64,000 nt of DNA from positions 19,843,799-19,907,798 of the forward strand of contig OX463788.1 in assembly GCA_949825025.1 (NCBI GenBank), written 5' to 3'. This document shows, piece by piece, positions 21,840-34,550 of the stretch. The first letter of the stretch is position 1; the number at the start of each line of letters is the position of its first letter. The notes below the pieces were generated by a model. The model saw nothing but the letters and a program-made list of their open reading frames with translations, made no database searches and was not told where the DNA came from. A program made the translations under genes and the position numbers. Source of the DNA: Siphlonurus alternatus. Its lineage: Eukaryota; Arthropoda; Insecta; Ephemeroptera; Siphlonuridae.

Positions 21840-22328
21840 AAATGAGCCAGTATTTTCTAAAAACAGTTCAAATGCCCTCCATAAAATTCTATATCACATG
21901 GGTTCTCCAGAAAAAAAAAGCTAAAGTCAGAGTGAACGTGCATGGAGCCTTACCTAACAAAAACTAATTTCTTAAAAAAAAAAAAAATGATCAATCTGTA
22001 AGTGATATGAAAAACAACAACAACAACGGTATTCTAGCCTGAACCAAAAAATATTACAGCTAAATTCATAGAACACTCATTACAACTATATTTGAATTTT
22101 TCAGAAGAAATCGTATGATTTGTTAGGTAAGGCCAGGGACAGTTCACAGGGGCCAGCAAACAATCGTTACGGTAAGACCCCATGTTTGATCGACTCACGT
22201 TGGAATCTTTTACTGCAAAAATTATGGAAGATAGCTTTTTTTGGATTTCGGTTCAATATAGAGAACCACTGGACCACTGAAGTATTAAAAAAAATAATAA
22301 TAAATAAAAATTAGAAAGTACTAACTCA
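21840..22328. mobile_element. MITE with AATGAG..AGTA ends
   Basis: AATGAGCCAGTATTTTCTAA at the left is mirrored by AGAAAGTACTAACTCATT at the right, and GGAGCCTTACCTAACAAA by TTTGTTAGGTAAGGCC. The right arm contains GGATTTCGGTTC, the complement of a block in the fragment at 5305-5480. Confidence 0.55.
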
Positions 22329-22635
22329 TTTTTTTTTCTTGTTGGTGAAACTAAGTGTGAAATCAGTAAAATATATCATTTAATTTATAAAATATATCAT
22401 TTAATTTACTTCTAAAGTAAGTTATTACTTTGTCCCACTTATCATGTTATCTTAACTAATTGTTAAAACTATTTTATTATTTCCAGCAAGTTGGATTGGT
22501 TTCACGTTCTTTTTTTTTAATTTAATTAAATTTTTAAGTCTGTAACTCGCTTCAAAAATATTTGCTAGAGTACAATTAAGTACTCTGTGATAAAAAACCA
22601 AGAGACATTTTGTTTACTGTTTAATTTACCCTAGC

Positions 22636-22794
22636 CAGGTGCGGATCCAGGAGGGGGGGGGGGCAGAAAAGTTGTTGGAATTAACCTTATGGGCAATGTA
22701 GGCATTTACCCCATGACTCGATTTTTTTAACACTGGCCTTATTGAGACCCCCTCCCCCCCTTCTCCCCGAAATTTAGTTCTGTATCTGCGCCTG
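22636..22794. mobile_element. hAT-type MITE, diverged copy
   Basis: CAGGTGCGGATCCAGG at the left and CTGTATCTGCGCCTG at the right, with inner G and C tracts and the family middle (TATGGGCAATGTAGGCATTT). Flanking 8-mers share CTAG but are not a clean duplication. Confidence 0.75.
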
Positions 22795-24452
22795 ACTAGA
22801 CCATTAAAAAGTGATAAAAAAAAATCTTGGTGCAGGTCGTAAGATGCAGTGATTTAAATCATTAAAAAAAAACTAATTGTAAGTTATTTTGAAATAATTA
22901 ACTTTTGAAATAATTAACAATAACTTTCCGTTGAATTATATTATTATTTTGTAACTTCATTTTCAAAGTAATAACTTAGAAATAAATTAATGCATAATAT
23001 AAAATAAATGCAGCAGTACATTTTATATTTTGGTAATAAAAAATACAAGCCTAAATCAATTATTGAAACGGAAAGTATGATAACAATTTACAATTTAAGT
23101 AGCACGTAATGCAGAAATAGGACAGTTGACTTGTGATTGGGTGTATAAAGAAAAAAAAGGGCGGTGGGGGGCGAAAATGTGAACGCCTGACCTTTGTGTC
23201 GAAACATGGAAAATTCTGTGATTCGCTTTTTGCTTTAAATGCCAATGAAATGAAATAAGAAAATAATTCAATCAATAATGCAATGTTTCTAATCATATCT
23301 ATATAGAAGTATAAAGTGTTAGTTGAGTTCTTGTTTGGAAAATTATGTTATTTTTACAATAATTACAGCATATAATAATGTTAACAAGCATTATTTTAAT
23401 ACATATTTATGAATTAGCTTATAATACGATATATACAATTCATTCATATAAAACAAGTACTAAATTTATATAACTGCAAACAGATAGTTTCAGCAATAAT
23501 GTTAGACGAATAATATTCTACAATCCTTTAAAAATGCAATGTCCGTATTGAAAACCGCCAATTTTACCAAAATTTTGAAAAGAAATTAATTACTTTAATT
23601 ACAAATAATATACATGTATGTTATATGTTAAGGAATAAAAGAATGCTACAGAAATTACATTTAAATTACCTGAAAATAACAGTTTAAATAAAAATAGACA
23701 GGAAATAAATATAATATTGCTATAGTCTTAGACAAAAAAACAAGCAAACAAACAAAAAGGTTTATACCAAAATAAAATAAAATTAAAAATAAAATTATTC
23801 ATAATTCATAAGAAAAACCCAATTAACTACTTAATATACATCGGAATATAAAAAGGTCTGAAGGCGCACTAATTACTGATTGCTGATTATATAACTTTTA
23901 ATTGGTACTTTTTTTTTAATCTGGAGCATATAGACGTAATTAAAAAAGAGTATTGGACTCTTGCAGATGAAAAACAGCATTAAATATAATTAATTATTAT
24001 TTTACGCAATGAAACGAAGGCTCGACAAGATTTTCGTAATATATGTCAATAAAATTAAGTATCAAGCAAGCATCATTAAGGCAAAAAAATCAGGTTCAAT
24101 GACGTGACCTCAATATCAAAGAAGACTTCACAGTATTAACACCAAGGGCACGTTATGTAATACATAGCCAATATAGCATAATTATATGAAATTCAGTATA
24201 ATTTATAATCACTTGGGCACAAAATATTATGTTACACGAGCTATCTTGTATTAAGACACAAATTTATAGTAGATGCCACCATGCATTTTATCAATATACA
24301 GCATAAACTTCAAACAACTATTCCTTTTAATATATATATATATATATATATATGCTAATTAATACAGTCGAAATGCCTGGAACGTAATTCATTTAAGCCA
24401 TATAAGCTATAAAACTTTCATTGTACTGTACGTAGTATGTACAATTCATATA

Positions 24453-24486
<34 letters not shown>

Positions 24487-24899
24487 CTTTATGTGAGACA
24501 ATACTTAAAAAGATTTATTTACATGTTTTTCTTTTTCTCCTCTTTCTTTCTTTCTTTCTCTCTCTCTCTCTTTCTTTTTTCTTTTTTAATTCATGCAAGC
24601 TTTGTATTATGACATAAATTTTGCAGCATGTATCCAAACTGCCTTTTATTTTCAAAAAGGTTCGTTATTGACTTGCTTATCGGTAAATAATATTTATCCA
24701 AAATTGAAATATGAACTATATAGCAGGGAGAAGTTTTGATTAATGCTATAATTGAATTAAATGCTATTAACTTAAGCTTCAGATATACAACAACTAATAA
24801 GGTACTGTTTCACATTATGTGCATGTTATCGTAATTTCATCTATGTATTTAAATTTGAATATTTGAATAAGTATAAATATTGGATGTGTATAATGAAAT
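22795..24899. other. intronic AT-rich stretch with small microsatellites
   Basis: Short TA runs at 24332-24353 and 24460-24485 and a TTTC/TC patch at 24533-24575. No gene or larger repeat recognised. Confidence 0.45.
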
Positions 24900-24962
24900 A
24901 TTGCATCCTTGGTAATGGGTCTACTTAACCAGTAGTGTATACTGAATGAATGAATAAACAAA

Positions 24963-25049
<87 letters not shown>

Positions 25050-25067
25050 ATTAATAAATAAATAAAT
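24900..25067 (+). repeat. (AAAT)n array at a retroelement-like tail
   Basis: TGAATGAATGAATAAACAAA leads into about 28 AAAT units. The AATAAACAAATAAATAAATA transition is the same as at 16500-16520, where it looks like a LINE tail. Confidence 0.75.
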
Positions 25068-25153
25068 GGTTTGGTTTGTACAGAAATACCATCATTATAA
25101 TTATTTCTATTTTCTTAAATTAGAAATTAGGGATAATTTGAGTTTTAGCTTAC

Positions 25154-25228
25154 CGGGTCCGTCATGTGCGGATTGCAGTCGAGGTTGTTCAGGGGCGGTG
25201 GGATGGCGATACCGGAGTTGTCAATGTT
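25154..25228 (-). CDS. tox: TOX-like gene, upstream exon
   Basis: A 75-nt exon of 25 codons in phase 0, with acceptor TTATTATGTTACAG and donor GACCCG|GTAAGC on the minus strand. It encodes NIDNSGIAIPPPLNNL followed by DCNPHMTDP and would splice directly to the FHTPSFGDEGF exon at 4163. In vertebrate TOX3 a short exon also lies just before the FHTPS exon, as I recall it. GC content is clearly higher than the flanks. The first exon with the start codon is further right or outside the window. Confidence 0.6.
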
Positions 25229-25439
25229 CTGTAACATAATAACACTAATAAAAAAGTCAGTCGAGGTATCTTCAAACATAAATTATGTTAAGTTAAGTTA
25301 ATAAGTCCCTCAGGGTTCTGAGGGCCTAGCTTTCACATACACACGCATAACGCATAATATAATATATTATTAACTATAGTTCTACATATTATTACATGTT
25401 ATGGAAATTATAAAAATAATTTTCATAATAATTCATACA

Positions 25440-25856
25440 AGAAGAGTAAGTGCATCAAGAAACTTATTGTACTGTGAAAAGAAGAAATAAATTATGTGAA
25501 TATATGACAATTTATGCAAAAGTGCTTTTTAAATAACTAATTTACTACTAGTAAATTGTTAAAATAACCAATTATTTTGTCATGATGTATAGACTTTTAA
25601 TTGAATTTAAAAGTTGTGTGTTAAATATATTATGGTGCTAATGTGATGTTTAAAAGGACACAATTTTAATTATTGTATTAATTTTATAGATCATATATAT
25701 TTTAAATATTGTTTGGGTATATGTGTTTAAATTTATTAAATTTAGGCTAATTTTAATTAAAATTAAGTATGTTACATATATTATTTAATGTAATAATTGA
25801 CGTGATCCATGCTGTACAGCCTATGATCGAAATAAAAATTTGAATTTGATTACAAA
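25440..25856 (+). mobile_element. LINE 3' UTR fragment (same family as 48222)
   Basis: GTGCATCAAGAAAC (25451) and the end TGACGTGATCCATGCTGTAC / GATCGAAATAAAAATTTGAA repeat the 3' UTR of the LINE at 48222-49080. A (TTTGAA)-type tail marks the 3' end. No coding part is present. Confidence 0.75.
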
Positions 25857-27084
25857 GGTTTGCGTTTACACCTCTATAAGCAAATTATAACTATTAGAAG
25901 CTCAAATGCATATAAATAGTGTATAGTAAATTATGAACAGTATACATTTGTTACATGTATTGTATTATGATTTTATTACATTAACTTTGCATTGTTAGGA
26001 AATCTGAGTCAGAATCACAGTTCAACATTAAAAATTTTACTGTGTACTGCATATGCAAGAGCTTTCCTGCATTCTTGGGAACACACATTAAATAATGTAC
26101 ATCCTGGTCCATATCCATTTAGCACAAATTTAAAGTCGATCTTACTCATATGTGTAAGAATGGCTTTCAGGCCAAACATCCCCAATGAAAGAAAATTTAT
26201 ATTTTATTCTTATACTATGGAAAGCGTGATGAGCTTAACCTTTTATTGAATACACTTATCGCCCCCCCCCCCCCCAACAAAGAAAAATAAAAATGCATCA
26301 TAATCTAAATCATGATTTTCCAGGTGTTTCTTAGGTTTTTTAGTAGTCGGTATTATATACTAACTATTGAAAAATCATGATTTAAGATGTTAGAAATCCC
26401 CTGAACATATATAAGAAGGCTAGAGGAAACTCTGATATTCAGCCAAAAAATGTTAAGTGTTAAGAGTTTAACGACGTTCGAGCTGTCCCTAATACGCAGG
26501 TGTACAATTAAAAATGGACGTTCTCCGTGAAGCTATCTTTTAAATCCACATTGACGCATTATCTTGTTGGGGAAAATTGATTGAAGGTTCCAAAACCAGT
26601 AAATTATATTACGGTACTGTACCAAGAAGCACAATGTGGCAATTTGTGCATGTTTGAAACATTGCCCTACGTGTCTATAATACACGATGCGTTTCGGTAC
26701 AAAATATAAATTTAGCAATGTAATATTCCGGGACTAATCATGTGACACGTATGAAGATCAGTATTCCGTTTGCCGTCTTTAATGTCTGATTCAAACTTTA
26801 GAATATTCATGACACCACTGGATGCAGAACTAGATAGTAAATATTTGTTACTGTATGTAGTTACTGTTTTAATGATGACAACAGTAAGTCTCAGGCCAAG
26901 ACCTACTGTTGTCACTCTTAGCAGCTTTTGCATCGTCAAATCACCTACAAGTTAAATGTAAGAAGGCCCAATGTAGCCACCTTTATTTACGTTCGATACT
27001 ATAGTTCTGTTGTATACTACGTGCAATAATGATTACATAGTTTTAGTATAATAATATAGTATATAAAAATATATATACATATTA
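25857..27084. other. AT-rich stretch, no gene seen
   Basis: Holds a C homopolymer at about 26262-26277 and a short hairpin at 26880-26915. The overlapping open frames at 26533-26955 lack supporting signals. Confidence 0.4.
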
Positions 27085-27206
27085 GTTTGAGACTGTCAGC
27101 TTCAAAACCGGCTGTTTGCACTCTCGGATAACAACGCAATTCACCGAAAGGTGGACTTTTTCAGAAAGTTCAAAGAGCCGGTTTTGAAGCCGACAGTATC
27201 TTATAT
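27085..27206. mobile_element. 122-bp MITE
   Basis: TTTGAGACTGTCAGCTTCAA at the left is mirrored by TTGAAGCCGACAGTATCTTA at the right, with the palindromic block AAAACCGGCT/AGCCGGTTTT. TGACGTCA lies 4 bp outside the right end (27210). Confidence 0.75.
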
Positions 27207-27850
27207 TAATGACGTCATGGCATAAAGACGGGTAGAGAGATCAAGATGGCGCGCCATAGTGAGCAACGTCGAAGTGACTCTCCGCTCAAATTGTCTGTCC
27301 TATCCCGGTAACTATCCCTATCCTATTCTATATATTAATCGTCTTGATTTCTATACCCCTATCCCCAGTCAATTTGATTCATAATTATCATTCTCGCCTC
27401 ACCGCACCCCCACAATCACTACTTTTCCCTGCTCACGGTCGCCACAGGACGACACGTGATTGCTTCAAACCTCCTGTTACATCTTTTTTCATGTTGGCGC
27501 CTGCATCATCAACCTACATTCTTGCACCCCACGCCACATAGTCATACTTGACCCTAAATCACCACCACATATCTTGCATGCTGGCATTCCCATCATCACC
27601 TTCCCATTTTGCATATCACATCCCATAATCAAAATTTCTACCCATTGTTCATCCATAATCCTTTACAAGCCCCTCCTAACTTTAATTAGTTAATTACAAG
27701 AACAATAAAACTAGTATTGGGTGCATGCCTGTTCGGGCTATTCTCATAAACGGATCAAGAAGAGAAGAAGACATATTGAATTGATTGATGTATTGACTTC
27801 GGGTCTATAAGGACCAAGCAGTCATTGCCCGTAAAAGAAGAAGACATAAA
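27207..27850 (+). mobile_element. possible LINE 3' end with GAA-rich tail
   Basis: 27340-27690 is unusually C-rich on the plus strand. It is followed by CTGTTCGGGCTATTCTCATA, AACGGATCAAGAAGAGAAG and, after about 60 bp, a similar AAAAGAAGAAGACATAAA. This style of ending is known from LINE 3' UTRs with GAA tails. No open reverse transcriptase frame is present. Confidence 0.35.
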
Positions 27851-29089
27851 GACGGGTATGGACATCTGGTGTATTTTATCCGATGGATTCTAAAATTGAC
27901 ATTGTTTAGATTTTTATTAAGTTCTGTGACATACATGTATGTTTAGAACAAGTCGAAGTACACAACACAATTTCATAATAAATAACACAATTATTGTCAA
28001 ATAAAACCAATATACACAATAAAGAATCTAGTTAAGATTTTTTATATCAAGTAAATTCTTTTACATCATGAATATTAGTTCTAATCATTCAAAAAATCAT
28101 GGAAGGAAAATTGGTTTGGTCAGATCTTGCCTGGTTTATATTATACACTGTGAAAAATAGTTATAATTTTTCCTAAAAATTGGCTTGTAATTTTACATTT
28201 CAAAACGTTTTTTTGCTCTATTCTCATATTTCTCATTAAAAATTGCAAACTTAGAAAATAATTCGTAAAAGCACTGATTGTGAGCTATTCAATAATTTTT
28301 GTAAATTTATAATTTAGAAATATGTATATAGCGCATTGTTTTTGACGTGACGACGGGAAAAATTCTAGCTCTCGAACAAAAAGATCCTCCAAATTTTTTA
28401 TTGCATTTTCTGTTAGAGCTATACAGGTACTATTTTCCAAATTTGTTTCGTAATTTTTGTCTTCTCCCTTTGTTTTTTATTCGATTTTGAAGTATTCGAC
28501 CGTTGACCTTGAAAATTGTTCAAGGTCATGGCCACATATACCAAAAGTTGGGTAATTTATCTGTGAATGTATCCCTGTTTGCTTTTTGTCTCTATAATAG
28601 TTTTTGCACAAAATATAATTTGTCCCACAGGGTCATGAAATTTTTCAAAATTTCAAAATCCGTTTTTTTTTTTTTTTAATTTTCAGCCAAATAAATATTC
28701 AAACCTTTATAACTTGGGTAAGGACTACAATTAACATATGTAAAAATCAGAATTTTTCATTGACCTTGCCAACTCTTGGTCCTTATCACAAATTCTTTGC
28801 CATTATATGTTAGCACCCAAAGCCGAAAATGTCAAAAAAAAAAGTGACCACATGCAACTAGTTACGGTTTTTGCATTTTGACCAAAACCCGGAATGAACA
28901 AATATTTCGGCTTTTGGTCGATTTCAACTAGTTTGCAAACATAACTTATTTAGGAGGTTAACAATTTGCGATCGAAAAATTGCTCCGTATAGGATCTTAC
29001 GTGCACCCAATCGTTTCTTGGTAGTAAATAATAGGACAAAGGGTTGGTGACGTCAAGATGGATACTTCCCAGTGAAAATTATCACAGCT
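27851..29089. other. AT-rich stretch with a repeat shared with 56 kb
   Basis: 28615-28690 (GTCATGAAATTTTTCAAAA, then TTTTCAGCCAA) resembles 56528-56580 in the same orientation. The open-frame content is uninformative. A TGACGTCA is at 29048. Confidence 0.4.
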
Positions 29090-29211
29090 TAAGCCGGTAT
29101 TACACCATACAATTTTGCATAAAAATTTTTAAGAAAATTAATCTCCACAGAAACAAATGGAGTTCCAAGTATGCAATAGTTAGAAAAATTGTATCGTGTA
29201 ATACCGGCTTT
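29090..29211. mobile_element. 122-bp MITE, TIR AAGCCGGTATTACAC
   Basis: AAGCCGGTATTACACCATAC is mirrored by GTATCGTGTAATACCGGCTT. A much shorter relative is at 43086-43141. Confidence 0.75.
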
Positions 29212-30379
29212 GCTTTTAGTGAAATCAATCTGAAAATTATTTGATCGCCTTTTATTATGACTGTATTAAAGAAAAAAATTGTTTATAAATAAATGATTAA
29301 TAATTATTTTGTAGACAAAAACACATGTTTCAGCACAATTTGGTAGGCATTTCCCTGGTAGGCATTTCCCTAAATCCCTACCATATAATTAAGAGGTGAA
29401 TAACCTACTTAGAAATGGGTAATAGATTTGGTTTTTAACATTGTCTGGAATAAAATATCTAGCACGCCATAGGATTTTAATGATAGGTAATAACTTTTTT
29501 ATTATAACTTTGTTTTAATTGAACTGGAGTGCAAGAAATTCTTAGGGAAATATTCAGTAAATATTAACACCCAAAAGTAGTAGCCATGGACGTAAGAATT
29601 TATCCTATCAGAATATAAATATATTATATTAGTATAGCAATATTCGTAATATTATTCTAAAGAATAGAACAATAGATAATTAAATGCATAAAATTCTATT
29701 AATTTTTGTGTAGAGAATCATTGAATAATGCAAATTGCAACATCACTTTTTTTTTAATAAAAATATATTATATATTTTGAAAAGATTTAAAAAAAAAAAT
29801 CCAACTTAAAATTACATTAATTATAAGGAAATAAAATGCCACATTAAAATTCGTAAAAATGCAAAACATATAATGTAATTTGGAAAAACAAAAATAAGTG
29901 TAATATTTTTTACAAGAATTACCGGTATATAATTTATAAAAATGCATTTAAAATTTTTAATCTTACATTTACAAAAGTTTAAATATGCATTTCAATGTGG
30001 CATTTTTTCCCTGCATGTAATAATAATATTAATTTTATTTCGATCGTTGACTTTACAGCATAGATCACATCAATCGTTGCATAGATTACATAACAGGCAG
30101 GTATTAATTCTAATTAATATTAATTACTTAAAATTAACACACATACATACGTAAACACAAATATTTAGGAATGAATATTATACACTAACATTTTTCATTA
30201 ATTATTAATGAATCTTAAATCATTTTTTTTTCAATAGTTAAAACAAAAATTCAATGCATTTTACTATCATTTTGTAATTTGAATTAAATAAATCAAAATA
30301 AATTTATGATTTCTTGATGACATTATAGTTCATAGCACTTGAACTTTGTTGGTCTTACAATAATTTAATTATTATTAAA
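29212..30379. other. AT-rich stretch, no feature seen
   Basis: No partner repeats, splice-bounded frames or RNA structures recognised. Confidence 0.4.
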
Positions 30380-30785
30380 TTATTATTATTATTATTGTTA
30401 TTTAATTTGGAGATAACATTTTTTGTTTCTGTTGATCTAAAGGAGCAACATTTCAGTTTGCAACATCCCCATGCATCGTTTATTTTTTAATTTTCTCTAT
30501 AGAAATCTGTTATATGCTGTAATATTCTTTCTTTGATTAATACAGATTTTAATTTAGTTTTGAACGCTTTATCACTAATTTCATTTTTTATAATGTCAAG
30601 TTAAAAGTCATACAGATTTTATGAGTTTGGTGATATGGATTCTTTTTATGAAAAGCAAATTGATGTTTTTTATTGATGTTTTTTAACTTTCGATTTATTT
30701 TTAGTATCGCAGGAAGAAATGTCGAAAACTTGAATGTATGACTCTGGGTGTGTTTTTTTTTAAATTGCATAATTTAATACGTAAA
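30380..30785 (-). pseudogene. LINE ORF C-terminal fragment, minus strand
   Basis: The minus-strand translation contains KKHQFAFHKKNPYHQTHKI, then with frameshifts EISDKAFKTKLKSVLIKERI and DFYREN. This parallels KKHHSAFYKNNPYYQTHKI and EISDNVFKNKFKN of the fragment at 48249-48689. It is a broken copy of the end of a CR1/Jockey-like reverse transcriptase ORF. A TTTA array begins a few bases from it at 30807. Confidence 0.7.
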
Positions 30786-30806
30786 TATCTGATAGTGTAT
30801 TATATC

Positions 30807-30957
<151 letters not shown>

Positions 30958-31418
30958 TTTTTTACGAAGAATTTTTGTACAGCGTACGCCAGCGTTGGTA
31001 TAAGAAGTGTTTGTTGCAATTATTTTATAACTTATAACACCTAATCTAGTCAATTGAGTGAATTCAAATATATTCAAAACACGTGACTGCAAAGTTTTTA
31101 CAGGACGAATCCTTGAATTCTGCATCAGCCAACTTTTAAACATAATAACCATTCTATTTCACCTTTTTTCAGTGTTCCCATCATATCCACGCAATTCAAT
31201 TGGTAAAAACAATACATATATGCATTATTGATAAATAAATACACCGTGAAGCCACAAATAAAATATAATATATAATTATGAAAAAGTTTTTTTCAAATTG
31301 AAAATTATTATTGTTATCATTTATTGAACCGAACTGGCTATACACTGTATACAGTTATCGTATTACCCGCAATATTCTCCGATTAACTCTTCATCTCCAT
31401 TTCAAGTATAATACCTTT

Positions 31419-31611
31419 GGACACCACGAACTTTACTCCTGCTACATATATATTTGCAGGCATTGTTATAGTCTATGGAGGCGTGGTGAACCAAAACTCT
31501 TTGACTCACCCTTCTTGCCTTGTTACCTCACCCGAAAATGTAATCTGCACGTCTCAGTCTATTGGAACTGCAGGCCAAGCAAGTGCGGCAAGAGTAAAGT
31601 TCGTGCTGTCC
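31419..31611. mobile_element. 193-bp MITE
   Basis: GGACACCACGAACTTTACTC (31419) is mirrored by GAGTAAAGTTCGTGCTGTCC (31592-31611). The interior is GC-richer than the surroundings and open on the plus strand (31417-31689), but this is probably chance. A separate short hairpin (ATATCAGAAAAAAGAGAGAC/complement) lies at about 31653-31692. Confidence 0.75.
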
Positions 31612-31739
31612 AGGGCACTGAACGGTCCAGGGGTGCACATTCAGTATATTATTATATCAGAAAAAAGAGAGACACTCTCTTTTCTCTGATATTATGTATA
31701 TCAAGTTATACAAATTATTTCTATAATCGAATGGAATAA

Positions 31740-32080
31740 ATCGACTGAAACATATTTTAAAAATTCGAGAATATTTTATAATTATATAAATTTAATATAC
31801 AGACACTTATTCTTTTAAAAAGCAATTTCTCACAACACAACGGCTCCATTTCTGGTTTCCGTCCTAAAGGCTCCATGTTATACGTCTACCTCAATTTTCA
31901 CAAAACTGGTCACACAGATCCACTTCAAAAATTTTAATTTTATCTATTCATAGCAAGCTTCCAGTCCTCTGCAACTCTGCAGGTCTCAATAAAATCAAGT
32001 GGACTATTTCCGAGATCCCAATCAACTGATTGATTTATCCTTCAGTGGGTATTAATTAAAAAGTGAAATTAAGTTTTATT
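31740..32080 (+). repeat. dispersed repeat, partner of 13490-13860
   Basis: Shares in order an AAAATTCGAGA block, GGCTCCAT..TCCGTCC, AAGGCTCCATG and CCCAATCAACTG with the region at 13.5 kb, diverged. Confidence 0.5.
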
Positions 32081-32419
32081 AAAAAAAATCGACACTTAAC
32101 TTAGCATTAGTAATTGTGTTTCAAATGTAATGCTGCGTTACAAAAAGTACAATAGAGATCTTAATTTGTTGTTAATTTTACGTTAATTCAATATTATTTA
32201 TTGAAGTTGAAGTATTTATAAGGAGGAATCTAGCATTACTGTGAACATTAGAATTGAACTTTGCAATTATCAAATCTTTAAACTTATTAGATAAATCTCT
32301 CTGGTGATTTTTTATATAATATAGCAGTATATTCAGCTATTTCTCCGCTGGTAATACATATATTTATATGTAGGTGTTTTTTCTCGTTCAATTAATGAAT
32401 AAAATTTCATCTGTTTATA

Positions 32420-33455
32420 TAATATATATTGAATATATTTTATTCCACTTTTCGGACTTTTACCTTTGCCGGTGTTCGATGTAATCCATCTGTATGTAGA
32501 ATGTTGCGATGGTCACTTACACTGCAAAAACAACTAAATACCAAAGGCATTGAGAATCTCCACAATCACTTTTACATCACCAAAAGTGTTTAGCTTCTCA
32601 ATGCTTTTATTGTTTACGGTCTTCATACCTGTTGTAAAAAGCTAAAAAGTGATCACCAATCTAACTACTCGCCAGCTTAACTTCGGTAATCACTTTCGAT
32701 CATACCCTTACCACTGCACTGCTAATGCTTTCTTAGTAGGAAGAGTATTATTGAGGTATATAAAATAAATAAGAGCTATGGTGAAATGATAAGGGTTCAT
32801 TTCAATACAAGGTTATACAAATTTCGACCCTAGGGTAAAATTTGATGGCGGTTCTAATGGTGACCCTTAAATTTGCGACCCTTTGACCCTTAAGGGTCAA
32901 AAGACCCTTAAATTTTTTTTTCGTGAAAAATTGCAAAATTGACATTAGCAATGTCCTTAATTAACTTTAGAGCTCTTATTTACACATTTTAAGGGTCGAC
33001 CCTTGGGGTCTAACAGGGGTCATTTTTAAAAGTATACAAATATTTATAACAAAATTTGTCAAAAACTGTGAGGATTATGGATTTAGCATTGGCTTTAATT
33101 GATTCAGTAAGAATAATGACCCTCTAAGGGTCGACCCCTAAAATATATTACGATCTATTCCGCATATAATACTTCTAAATGCTATTAACGTGCAATTTCT
33201 GAATGCTAATTCTATTAACAAAAATCTAATGTTTAAAACGTTAGTTTTTAAATGGTAAAAACAGTGATTAAATAGCAAAGACATTTAGCTATTTTTCTAA
33301 ATACTTTTAACGTTCAGTAAATGTTAAAAGCATGGAGGGTCTGAATACCGATTTTTTGCAGTGATAGTGTTCAAGCATGTCACTAACACCTGCATGTACT
33401 CATATCACTACGTATCGAGAGTCAACCGCTCTCTTCCTCAGGTGATCTGAGTCAT
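32420..33455. repeat. dispersed repeat split by an insertion
   Basis: The outer parts 32440-32519 and 33364-33455 are together the reverse complement of 37346-37530 (AACCGCTCTCTTCCTCAGGT, TTTGCCGGTGTTCGATGTAA). The copy at 37.4 kb is continuous where this one holds the 844-bp element. Confidence 0.7.
32520..33363. mobile_element. 844-bp TIR element, ends CACTGCAAAAA
   Basis: The left end CACTGCAAAAA and right end TTTTTTGCAGTG are inverted. Inside, 32820-33150 has repeated AAGGGTCGACCCTT-like words (GACCCTTAA, AAGGGTCAAAAGACCCTT). The empty-site copy at 37.4 kb shows it is an insertion. Superfamily not assigned because the target duplication is blurred. Confidence 0.65.
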
Positions 33456-33783
33456 TTTTAATACATAACAACATTCCTTAGGAACCATAGTTACTAAATA
33501 GTTGTTTTTGAGATCAACAAATCTGCTTCTTTTTCAAGCAAAATGCGAATTTGTGAAAAATGGTCCAATTTTGCACTTTTTTAACATGCATCAGAAGGGA
33601 TTTTAAATTTGAATTATCTCGAAAGTTATGCCATTGCAGTTAGGTGCTCAAAAAAAAAATGTGTGTGATGTAGTGGGAGGTCTCAAAAAAACATTTTTCA
33701 TTGTAAAAAGTTCAACATTTCCCCACACTCGAAAATGGTCACTCAACTTTAACTTAAAAGTTTAGATGCCATGCTTAATCCTA

Positions 33784-33953
33784 TTAGGTCTGTTCCTAAA
33801 TGCACAATAGATTCTTGAACGAAGAATCAGATGAACCATCAAATCACATCAAATCTGTACAGGAAATTCCTGTACAGATTTGATGTGACAGGAAACATAA
33901 GGAAAATCTGATTCTTGATTCTTTATTGACTATGCATTTACGAACAGACCTAA
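33784..33953. mobile_element. 170-bp palindromic MITE
   Basis: TTAGGTCTGTTCCTAAATGC is mirrored by GCATTTACGAACAGACCTAA. The centre ATCTGTACAGGAAATTCCTG is itself palindromic. A solo end is at 17999. Confidence 0.8.
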
Positions 33954-34550
33954 TGTAATTCTTAGGTGATGCTGACAAATGCTTTCTTGCCATTTTATTT
34001 TTTTATATATAATTATGTGATATTATATGGGTGTTTAAAATGCAACCTGTTAATGAACATGCGTGCAGATAGTTATTACAGTATAATACCGTGAAACAAG
34101 AAAATATTGTTTGTTAATTTTAACTATATTATTATGTTATTTCTTATATATTTCAAACATAATTATTTTCAGTGTAATAAAAAAGAGAAAAAAGTTAAAA
34201 TTTGTGTGCTCATTTTTCAAAGTAAAAAACATTCTGAACATTTTTCATATTATTTCTTACCTTGCAGAGACAAAGTATATTACAGTGAATGTAAAATGAA
34301 ACTTTTATCAGACTATCTTCACCAGAAAAACACTGCATTTTATATAAACTACAGTATTATCTATATATATATATATATATATATGGAATACCTGATGGTA
34401 TATTAAGCTTCATAAATTATTCTCTTTGCCAATATTTGTAAAAGATTTGAAAGAAAATAAATTTCATGTCCAGCATATATATTATTTAAGCGAGTTAAAT
34501 GTTTTTATCATGTCAATGTATTAAAAAGGCGTCATTTTAATGAAATTTAA
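33954..34550. other. AT-rich stretch, no gene seen
   Basis: A short TA run is at 34365-34383. The 99-codon frame at 34107-34406 is Tyr/Phe/Lys-rich and unsupported. Confidence 0.4.

Noticed and set aside
31311..31739. 142-codon plus frame
   Set aside because: It spans a MITE and a hairpin, has no domain, and its codon content follows the repeat rather than a protein.
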